Below, in pieces: positions 1 through 4,762 of a stretch of 6,289 bases of DNA. Source of the stretch: Thermosulfurimonas sp. (lineage in GTDB: Bacteria; Desulfobacterota; Thermodesulfobacteria; Thermodesulfobacteriales; Thermodesulfobacteriaceae). The DNA lies in NCBI GenBank assembly GCA_015487645.1, contig WFPH01000186.1, forward strand, positions 1-6,289. Direction: 5' to 3'. Within the stretch, counting starts at the first letter, position 1. Each line of letters opens with the position of its first letter. The notes beneath the pieces are model-generated. The model searched no databases and was not told the DNA's origin. It saw only the letters and a list, made by a program, of their open reading frames with translations. The position numbers were made by a program, and so were the translations under genes.

Positions 1-1
1 G

Positions 2-634
2 ATGCTGGCTGCTCTGGCTTCCCTGATGGCCGTGCCCGTGGGAGTCCTCTGCGGGGTCTACCTTTCGGAATACGCCCGGGGGAAGTTAGGGGAGGTGGTG
101 CGGGTCTCCGCGGACGTGCTCCAGGGAGTGCCCTCCATCGTGCTCGGCATCGTGGCCTATTTGTGGGTGGTCAAACCCATGGGGCACTTTTCGGCCCTCT
201 CCGGCGCGGTGGCCCTGGCCATCATGATGCTTCCGGTGATCGTGCGCTCTACCGAGGAAATCCTCAAGATGATTCCCGAGACCCTGCGGGAGGCCTCCCT
301 GGCTCTGGGAGTAAACTACTGGCGCACGGTGGTGAAGGTCCTGATCCCTACCGGGCTGGTGGGGATTAGCACCGGAATTCTGCTTTCGCTGGCCCGCATC
401 ATGGGGGAGACCGCTCCGCTCCTTTTTACGGCCTTCGGAAACCCCTTCTGGAATCTGAATCCCATGCAACCGGTGGAGGCCCTGCCGCTTACGGTCTTCA
501 AGTACGCCATCAGCCCCTATGAGGAGTGGATCCGGCAGGCCTGGGGAGCCAGTGTGGTCCTTACCCTCATGGTCCTGGGTCTGAACCTGCTTTCCCGATT
601 TCTGGCCTGGAGGCTCGGAGGACATGGCCGCTAA
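2..634 (+). CDS. pstA: Phosphate ABC transporter permease PstA (5' end missing)
   Basis: This is an inner-membrane permease subunit of the high-affinity phosphate importer PstSCAB, which forms the channel together with PstC. The 210 visible residues are almost all hydrophobic membrane segments joined by short loops. Residues 92-111 hold the cytoplasmic EAA loop of binding-protein-dependent permeases (E97, A98, G103, then a V-L-I-P end), which docks onto the ATPase. The stretch GETAPLLFTAFGNPFW is typical of PstA, as is the following gene, pstB. PstA proteins usually have about 270-300 residues, so roughly 70 are missing. The Met at base 2 is therefore probably internal and the true start lies upstream of the window, likely after pstS and pstC. 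The last 11 bases overlap pstB, which suggests coupled translation. The family is certain; a PstC identity is less likely because PstC does not normally sit next to pstB. Confidence 0.93.
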   Translation: MLAALASLMAVPVGVLCGVYLSEYARGKLGEVVRVSADVLQGVPSIVLGIVAYLWVVKPMGHFSALSGAVALAIMMLPVIVRSTEEILKMIPETLREASLALGVNYWRTVVKVLIPTGLVGISTGILLSLARIMGETAPLLFTAFGNPFWNLNPMQPVEALPLTVFKYAISPYEEWIRQAWGASVVLTLMVLGLNLLSRFLAWRLGGHGR

Positions 635-1409
635 GACTGTGGTTGAGCCCCGTGAACCCGCCATCTTCGATATTCGGGATCTCTGGGCTTATTATGGCGA
701 GAAACCTGCCATCCGGAACGTCACCTTGAAGATTCCGGAAAAGAGAGTTACGGCCATCATGGGGCCTTCGGGTTGCGGAAAGACCACCTTTATCCGCTGT
801 CTGAATCGTCTGCACGAACTCACTCCGGGGGCCACGGTGAAAGGAGAGATCCTTCTCCGGGGCGAGAACATCCTCAATATGGATCCGGTTCTGGTCCGTC
901 GAAGGATCGGGATGGTCTTTCAGCGGCCGAATCCTTTCCCCACCATGACCATCTACGACAATGTCCTTGCGGGCTACAAGTTGTTGGGGATAAGACTCCG
1001 GCGGGAGGAGGCCGACCAGATCGTGGAGGAGGCCCTGCGCAAGGCCGCCCTATGGGAGGAGGTCAAGGACAGCCTGCATAAACGGGGGACTTATCTTTCA
1101 GGGGGGCAGCAGCAGCGGCTCTGTATCGCCCGGGCGCTCGCGGTCAAACCCGAGGTTCTTCTCATGGATGAGCCCACCTCGGCCCTCGACCCCAAGTCCA
1201 CGGCCAAGATCGAGGAACTGGTGGTGGAGTTAAAGCAGAGCGTGACCATCGTGATCGTAACGCACAACATCGCCCAGGCCGGCCGCGTCTCGGATTATAC
1301 GGCCTTTTTCTATCTGGGGGAGCTGGTGGAGTTCGGTCCCACCTCGCATCTTTTCACCGTACCCCGAGACAAGCGGACCGAGGAATTCCTCAAGGGGAAA
1401 TTCGGCTGA
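624..1409 (+). CDS. pstB: Phosphate ABC transporter ATP-binding protein PstB
   Basis: This is the cytoplasmic ATPase that powers phosphate import through PstC/PstA. All ABC motifs are intact: Walker A GPSGCGKT (residues 47-54), Q-loop Q100 within VFQRPNPFP, signature LSGGQ (158-162), Walker B VLLMDE (178-183), D-loop SALD (186-189) and switch histidine H214. The Q-loop sequence with its N-P-F-P and the long GPSGCGKTT loop are characteristic of PstB rather than other ABC ATPases. The 261-residue length is normal for the family. ATG 624 lies inside the end of pstA. GGAGG at 617-621 is only 2 bases from it, but another GGAGG at 609-613 is at a workable 10 bases. GTG at 639 is a less well placed alternative. 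The regulator gene phoU, a frequent next gene, is absent here: the stop codon overlaps the next start as TGATG. Confidence 0.97.
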   Translation: MAAKTVVEPREPAIFDIRDLWAYYGEKPAIRNVTLKIPEKRVTAIMGPSGCGKTTFIRCLNRLHELTPGATVKGEILLRGENILNMDPVLVRRRIGMVFQRPNPFPTMTIYDNVLAGYKLLGIRLRREEADQIVEEALRKAALWEEVKDSLHKRGTYLSGGQQQRLCIARALAVKPEVLLMDEPTSALDPKSTAKIEELVVELKQSVTIVIVTHNIAQAGRVSDYTAFFYLGELVEFGPTSHLFTVPRDKRTEEFLKGKFG

Positions 1410-1675
1410 TGCGGGTCTTCTTGATGGCCTTCGTCATGGTTTTCCTGGCCGAGCTGGGAGACAAGACGCAACTTGCGGCTCTGGGGCTTGCGGCCCGGGA
1501 AAAGCGTTTCTGGCCAGTTTTTTTGGGGGCGGCCCTGGCTTTGGTGCTCTCCTCGGCCCTGGGCGTGGCCGCAGGCCGATTCCTCGGGGAGGTGTTGCCC
1601 CTTAAGTTCATCCGCTGGGGGGCCGGGGTTCTTTTCATCCTGCTGGGAGCCCTGATGATATGGGGAAAGATCTGA
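1409..1675 (+). CDS. Half-size GDT1/UPF0016 (TMEM165-like) cation transporter
   Basis: This is a small membrane protein of 88 residues. It carries the family signature E-x-G-D-K-T at residues 15-20 (E15, D18, K19, T20), followed by Q21. In the GDT1/TMEM165/PAM71/MneA family these acidic residues lie in the pore and serve Mn2+ or Ca2+ exchange. Three hydrophobic segments are visible, at about residues 3-24, 35-56 and 66-86. Full members have two such repeats, about 190-230 residues, so this is one half. Bacteria and archaea are known to carry half-size forms that act as homo- or heterodimers. No second half follows in the window and no frameshifted remainder is visible. Its ATG overlaps the pstB stop by one base (AGGGG at 1393-1397 upstream), and its end overlaps ahbB by 16 bases, so it appears translated within the unit. 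The ion it moves cannot be read from the sequence. Confidence 0.85.
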   Translation: MRVFLMAFVMVFLAELGDKTQLAALGLAAREKRFWPVFLGAALALVLSSALGVAAGRFLGEVLPLKFIRWGAGVLFILLGALMIWGKI

Positions 1676-2142
1676 GGCTTACCGAGCTCGAAAAACGCCT
1701 GGTGGATCTTCTTTCCGAGGGGTTGCCCTTGGTGGAAAGGCCTTATCTGGCGCTGGCCGAAAGGCTTGGGGTGAGCGAGGAAGAGGTGCTTTCCGCTATC
1801 CGGGGACTCCTGGAGAAGAAGGTCATTCGAAGACTCGGAGCCATCATTCGGCACAATCTCTCCGGTTACGAAGGCAACGTCATGGTGGCCTGGCGAGTTC
1901 CGGTCGAGCGGGTAGAGGAGGTGGGGCAGGCACTCGCCGCCAAGCCCTTTATCACCCACTGTTACCTCCGCAGAACCTACCCCGACTGGCCCTACAACCT
2001 CTATACCATGGTGCATGCCGAGTCCGAGGAGGCCTGCCGGAGATTGGTGGAAAAGCTTTCCCGGGAGCTCGATCTTCCGGATTACGAGATGCTCTTTACG
2101 GAAAAAGAGATCGTGCGCCGGACGAGAAAGTATTTTTCGTGA
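1660..2142 (+). CDS. ahbB: Siroheme decarboxylase subunit, AhbB type (Lrp/AsnC fold)
   Basis: This 160-residue protein has an N-terminal winged-helix part of the Lrp/AsnC type (about residues 5-62) and a C-terminal ferredoxin-like Lrp domain. It is best read as an enzyme rather than a regulator. The segment after the helix-turn-helix is RRLGAIIRHNLSGYEGNVMV, and further on it has HCYLRRTYPDWPYNLYTMVH. Both match the siroheme decarboxylase/NirL group, and the RH and WPYNLYTM motifs fit the B subunit better than A. AhbA and AhbB together remove two acetate carboxyls of siroheme to give 12,18-didecarboxysiroheme in the alternative heme pathway. The hemL neighbour supports a tetrapyrrole role. 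No ahbA is in the window, so a partner would lie elsewhere. ATG 1660 has GGGAG at 1645-1649 and starts inside the upstream gene. A Lrp-like DNA-binding regulator is the alternative; A versus B assignment rests on recalled motifs. Confidence 0.8.
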   Translation: MGKDLRLTELEKRLVDLLSEGLPLVERPYLALAERLGVSEEEVLSAIRGLLEKKVIRRLGAIIRHNLSGYEGNVMVAWRVPVERVEEVGQALAAKPFITHCYLRRTYPDWPYNLYTMVHAESEEACRRLVEKLSRELDLPDYEMLFTEKEIVRRTRKYFS

Positions 2143-2144
2143 GA

Positions 2145-2166
2145 AAAATTCGGTTTACCGGATTTT
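2145..2166 (+). promoter_or_regulatory. Small hairpin between ahbB and hemL
   Basis: Three bases after the ahbB stop, AAAATTCGG (2145-2153) can pair with CCGGATTTT (2158-2166) around a TTTA tetraloop. This gives nine pairs, one of them G-U. No run of T follows (the next bases are GGAGGC), so it is not a classical terminator, although the stem's own 3' side ends in TTTT. It could be an mRNA processing or stability element that sets the hemL level apart from the genes before it. I see no convincing -35/-10 pair in the 58-base gap. The pairing is seen; the role is inferred. Confidence 0.35.
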
Positions 2167-2187
2167 GGAGGCTTTTGAAGAAAAAGT

Positions 2188-2196
2188 AGGGAGGTG
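2188..2196 (+). promoter_or_regulatory. Strong ribosome binding site of hemL
   Basis: AGGGAGGTG lies four bases before the hemL ATG. Its GGAGGTG core matches the 16S rRNA anti-Shine-Dalgarno sequence very well, with about six bases from GGAGG to the start codon. It is the strongest such site in the plus-strand unit and fixes the hemL start at 2201. It suggests that hemL is translated independently of the overlapping genes upstream. Confidence 0.85.
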
Positions 2197-2200
2197 AAAT

Positions 2201-3487
2201 ATGGCGGCAACAAAATCACGCCGGTACTTCGCCGAGGCGATCAAGGTCATCCCAGGAGGGGTAAACAGTCCGGTGCGGGCCTGTAAGAGCGTGGGGGCGG
2301 ACCCCATCTTCTTCGAGCGGGGCCAGGGCCCCTTTCTTTATGATGTAGATGGGCGGCGCTACATCGACTATGTGGCTTCCTGGGGCCCGCTCATCCTGGG
2401 GCATGCGCATCCGGAAGTGGTGGCCGCGGTGAAGGCCGCCGCGGAGGGCGGAACCAGTTTCGGGGCTCCCACCTGGGCTGAGGTGGAACTGGCAAGGCTG
2501 ATCTGCGAGTGTGTGCCTTCCATCGAGAAGGTTCGGCTGGTCAATTCCGGGACCGAGGCCACCATGAGCGCCATAAGGCTCGCCCGGGGGTACACGGGGC
2601 GCAAAAAGATCGTGAAGTTCGATGGTTGTTACCACGGTCATGCGGATTCTTTTCTGGTCAAAGCCGGCTCGGGAGTAGCTACTCTAGGCATTCCCGGAAG
2701 CCCCGGAGTGCCAGAGGAAATCGTGGCCAATACTATAAGCCTGCCTTACAACGACCTCGAGGCGGTAAAAGACTGTTTCGCGAAGATGGGCCCTGAGATC
2801 GCGGCCGTGATTGTGGAGCCCATCGCTGGCAACATGGGGGTGGTTCCGCCTGAGCCGGGGTTCCTCGAAGGCCTGCGGGAGATTACCAGGGACCACGGGG
2901 CTCTTCTCATTTTTGACGAGGTCATTACCGGTTTCCGGGTGGGTCTTTCTGGGGCTCAGGGTCTCTACGGTGTAGAACCGGATCTCACCTGCCTGGGGAA
3001 GATCATCGGCGGAGGGCTTCCGGTTGGGGCCTACGGCGGACGGGCCGAGATCATGGACCATATCGCCCCCGAGGGGCCGGTCTATCAGGCGGGTACCCTT
3101 TCGGGGAATCCGCTGGCGGTGGCCGCGGGGTTAACAACCCTGAGAATCCTTACCCGGCCCGGGACCTATGAAAGGCTTGAGGAGCTTTCGGCCCGGTTCT
3201 TCGAGGGGCTTTCCGAGGCCGCCCGGGCCGCCGGCCTTAAGGTTACCGGCAATCGGGTGGGCTCCATGATGACCCTCTTTTTCCGGGAGGGAAAGGTGGC
3301 GAACTTCGCCGATGCGGCGGCCTCGGATACCGAACGTTACGGAGCTTTCTGGCGGGCCATGGTAAAGCGCGGAGTTTACCTCGCCCCCTCGCAGTTTGAA
3401 GCCGCCTTCGTTTCGCTGGCCCACACTGAGGAAGAAATCGAAAGGACCATCGAGGCCGCTCGCGAGGCCTTCAAAGAGATCGTTTGA
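2201..3487 (+). CDS. hemL: Glutamate-1-semialdehyde 2,1-aminomutase
   Basis: HemL converts glutamate-1-semialdehyde to 5-aminolevulinate, the first committed tetrapyrrole precursor in the C5 pathway, using pyridoxal phosphate in the cytosol. The 428 residues match the usual length. Visible family marks are PGGVNSPVRA (residues 18-27), NSGTEA (115-120, cofactor phosphate binding), CYHGHAD (aromatic ring region), FDEVITGFR with D239 contacting the pyridine nitrogen, and CLGKIIGGGLPVGAYGGR with the Schiff-base lysine K267. GTLSGNPLA, conserved in this enzyme, follows. These marks separate it from acetylornithine, GABA and other class III aminotransferases. It is the last gene of the plus-strand unit. 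Next to ahbB it supplies the start of the same heme route. The stop is nine bases from the T-tract end of a terminator that serves the opposite strand. Confidence 0.97.
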   Translation: MAATKSRRYFAEAIKVIPGGVNSPVRACKSVGADPIFFERGQGPFLYDVDGRRYIDYVASWGPLILGHAHPEVVAAVKAAAEGGTSFGAPTWAEVELARLICECVPSIEKVRLVNSGTEATMSAIRLARGYTGRKKIVKFDGCYHGHADSFLVKAGSGVATLGIPGSPGVPEEIVANTISLPYNDLEAVKDCFAKMGPEIAAVIVEPIAGNMGVVPPEPGFLEGLREITRDHGALLIFDEVITGFRVGLSGAQGLYGVEPDLTCLGKIIGGGLPVGAYGGRAEIMDHIAPEGPVYQAGTLSGNPLAVAAGLTTLRILTRPGTYERLEELSARFFEGLSEAARAAGLKVTGNRVGSMMTLFFREGKVANFADAAASDTERYGAFWRAMVKRGVYLAPSQFEAAFVSLAHTEEEIERTIEAAREAFKEIV

Positions 3488-3495
3488 AATTTCTT

Positions 3496-3533
3496 AAAAA
3501 TAAAAGGCGGTCGGGATTTCCTCTCGACCGCCT
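3496..3533 (-). terminator. Intrinsic terminator for ilvC (minus strand)
   Basis: AGGCGGTCGGGA (3505-3516) pairs with TCTCGACCGCCT (3522-3533) around a five-base loop, giving twelve pairs with one G-T wobble. Read on the minus strand the stem is followed directly by TTTTATTTTT (the A-rich run 3496-3505 on plus), the classical Rho-independent layout. On the plus strand it is followed by AACTTAG with no T run, so it fits ilvC transcripts far better than hemL transcripts, although it touches the hemL end. It places the ilvC 3' end about 170 bases after its stop codon. Confidence 0.85.
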
Positions 3534-3571
3534 AACTTAGCTTAATATCTTTTCGAGTCCTCTGAATAACA

Positions 3572-3594
3572 TTCCCCTCCCTGAGGGAGGGGAA
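3572..3594. repeat. Perfect palindrome (10-bp stem, TGA loop)
   Basis: TTCCCCTCCC (3572-3581) and GGGAGGGGAA (3585-3594) are perfect inverted copies separated by TGA. There is no T run on either side (GAAACCC follows on plus; TGTTATTC follows on minus), so it is not a typical intrinsic terminator by itself. It forms the left half of the repeat element described above. Confidence 0.75.
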
Positions 3595-3609
3595 GAAACC
3601 CTTTAAATT

Positions 3610-3659
3610 TCCCCCTCCCAAACCCTACCCCACAGGTGGGAGGGCGGACTTTTCTTTTT
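3610..3659 (+). terminator. Probable intrinsic terminator for the pst-hemL unit (plus strand)
   Basis: CCCTCCCA (3613-3620) pairs with TGGGAGGG (3637-3644). The stem extends by three pairs (T3610, C3611, C3612 with G3646, G3647, A3648) if C3645 is bulged. After C3649 comes TTTTCTTTTT (3650-3659). The G/C-rich stem followed closely by a T run is the expected plus-strand terminator. The 16-base loop is large and can form a small inner CCCA/TGGG hairpin, which lowers confidence. It lies about 125 bases after the hemL stop and ends close to the ilvC stop, whereas the ilvC terminator lies next to hemL. Confidence 0.6.
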
Positions 3660-3669
3660 CAGAGGTCTC

Positions 3670-4662
3670 TTATTTCTTTTTTAGCCAGGGCATCATGGCC
3701 CGCAGGCGCCGGCCCACCTCCTCGATAGGGTGCTCGGCCTCGCGGCGCCGAAGGGCGTTCATGACCGGGCGGCCGGCCTGGTTCTCCAGGATCCATTCCC
3801 GGGCGAAACGCCCGCTCTGGATCTCTTCCAGGATCCGCTTCATTTCTTCCTTGACCTTTTCGTTCACGATCCGAGGCCCCCGGGTTAGATCACCGTACTC
3901 CGCGGTGTCACTGATGGAATACCGCATGAAGGCCAGGCCTCCCTCGTAGATGAGATCCACTATGAGTTTGAGTTCGTGACAGCATTCGAAGTAGGCGATC
4001 TCCGGCTGATAACCGGCCTCGACCAGGGTCTCGAAACCGGCCTTGATCAGCGCAGCCACTCCGCCACAGAGCACACACTGTTCCCCGAAAAGGTCGGTCT
4101 CGGTCTCCTCCCGGAAAGTGGTCTCGATGACCCCGGCCCGGGTGCCACCGATGCCCTTGGCATAAGCCAGGGCCCGGGCTAAAGCCTCGCCCGTGGCATC
4201 CTGATGCACGGCTACCAGACAGGGCACTCCGGCCCCCCGTTCAAACTCCCGGCGGACCAGGTGCCCCGGCCCCTTGGGGGCCACCATGGTCACATCTACC
4301 TCTTTCGGGGGGACGATCTGACCGAAGTGGATGTTGAAGCCATGGGCGAACATGAGCATCTTGCCCGCGGAAAGGTTGGGCTCGATGGCCTCCCGGTAAA
4401 GTTGGGGCTGGATCTGATCCGGTACCAGAACCATTATGACATCGGCCTGGGCACAGGCCTCAGAGGGGGGCAGGGGCTCGAAACCGTCGGCTTTGGCCTT
4501 CTCGAAGCTGGCTCCCCCGGGGCGCAACCCTACCACCACCTTGAGCCCGCTGTCCCGGAGGTTCAGGGCGTGAGCGTGCCCCTGGCTACCATACCCCAGG
4601 ATGGCAATGGTCTTGTCTTGCAGGATCGAGAGATCCGCATCCTGATCATAGTAGATCTTCAT
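3670..4662 (-). CDS. ilvC: Ketol-acid reductoisomerase (class I)
   Basis: IlvC isomerises and reduces 2-acetolactate (or 2-aceto-2-hydroxybutyrate) to the dihydroxy acid in valine, leucine and isoleucine synthesis, using NAD(P)H and Mg2+. The 330-residue length is that of the short class I form. The Rossmann motif is GYGSQG (residues 23-28). The cofactor loop GLRPGGAS (45-52) with R47 and S52 suggests NADPH rather than NADH. Catalytic H107 lies in AHGFNIHF, K129 in APKGPGH, and the metal ligands D189 and E193 lie in ETDLFGEQ. E225 and E229 lie in the knotted C-terminal domain, with the substrate serine S250 in RYSISDTAEYG. GGAGG (plus positions 4670-4674) sits seven bases before the ATG. It is a single gene here, convergent with hemL and divergent from leuA; ilvB/ilvN are not next to it, unlike the common ilvBNC arrangement. 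Confidence 0.98.
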   Translation of the reverse strand: MKIYYDQDADLSILQDKTIAILGYGSQGHAHALNLRDSGLKVVVGLRPGGASFEKAKADGFEPLPPSEACAQADVIMVLVPDQIQPQLYREAIEPNLSAGKMLMFAHGFNIHFGQIVPPKEVDVTMVAPKGPGHLVRREFERGAGVPCLVAVHQDATGEALARALAYAKGIGGTRAGVIETTFREETETDLFGEQCVLCGGVAALIKAGFETLVEAGYQPEIAYFECCHELKLIVDLIYEGGLAFMRYSISDTAEYGDLTRGPRIVNEKVKEEMKRILEEIQSGRFAREWILENQAGRPVMNALRRREAEHPIEEVGRRLRAMMPWLKKK

Positions 4663-4690
4663 CTTCTGGCCTCCTTCAGGATTTACCTTC

Positions 4691-4719
4691 TAACTAGCAC
4701 TCCTTGTTTGGGGCGTCAA
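4691..4719 (-). promoter_or_regulatory. Possible ilvC promoter (minus strand)
   Basis: On the minus strand TTGACG (plus 4714-4719) is a five-of-six match to the -35 consensus. Seventeen bases further is TAGTTA (plus 4691-4696), a weak -10 preceded by TGC as in an extended -10. Transcription would start near 4684, leaving a leader of about 20 bases. The -35 is good and the -10 poor, so an activator or another start is possible. Confidence 0.4.
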
Positions 4720-4732
4720 CGAGCATTAAAAT
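4704..4732 (+). promoter_or_regulatory. Probable leuA promoter (plus strand)
   Basis: TTGTTT (4704-4709) and TAAAAT (4727-4732, five of six matches to the -10 consensus) are separated by exactly 17 bases, in line with a housekeeping sigma factor. The transcript would begin near 4739-4740 and reach the leuA ATG after about 23 bases, too short for a leader-peptide attenuator or T-box. The -35 of the divergent ilvC promoter lies inside this spacer. Confidence 0.55.
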
Positions 4733-4762
4733 TCAACCATACCAGGCTAAACGGGGGTCAAG

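Larger units (their letters stand above)
3555..3669. repeat. REPIN/MITE-like element with terminal inverted repeats
   Basis: This noncoding segment of 115 bases is bounded by GAGTCCTCTGA (3555-3565) and TCAGAGGTCTC (3659-3669). These are inverted copies matching at 10 of 11 positions, or 13 of 15 if the next four bases inward are included. Inside are two G/C-only-rich palindromic units in opposite orientation. Each unit ends in GGGAGGG followed by 12-20 bases and the terminal TTCAGAGGWCTC when read outward. Paired inverted palindromes of this sort are the layout of REPINs (REP doublets) and of small MITEs. No transposase or RAYT gene is in the window and no clear target-site duplication is visible. 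Whether it recurs in the genome cannot be seen here; it could also be only two terminators back to back. Confidence 0.45.

Noticed and set aside
86..664. Open frame on the minus strand across pstA and pstB
   Set aside because: It lies wholly opposite well-supported pst genes. Its product is rich in Gly, His, Pro and Arg with no recognisable domain, as expected for a shadow in G+C-rich coding DNA.
1390..2016. Minus-strand open frame of 208 codons opposite gdt1 and ahbB
   Set aside because: It is antisense to two recognised genes, has low-complexity composition with no family motif, and has no good ribosome binding site. Codon bias of the real genes explains it.
2015..2197. Plus frame running through the ahbB end into the gap, ending in a plausible-looking helix-like tail
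   Set aside because: I considered a frameshifted C-terminal extension of AhbB. AhbB proteins normally end about where the TGA at 2140-2142 is, and the upstream part of this frame is a shadow of ahbB.
3488..3669. Short CRISPR-like or ncRNA gene in the convergent gap
   Set aside because: There are only two inverted, not directly repeated, units, no evenly spaced spacers and no independent promoter. Terminators and a repeat doublet explain it better.
4726..4736. Imperfect palindrome TTAAAATTCAA as an operator
   Set aside because: It matches at only 8 of 11 positions, is A/T-rich, and coincides with the predicted -10, which explains the composition.
4663..4762. Leucine attenuator, leader peptide or T-box before leuA or ilvC
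   Set aside because: The space is only 100 bases shared by two genes. There is no Leu-codon run, no tRNA-like or terminator hairpin, and no T-box motif.
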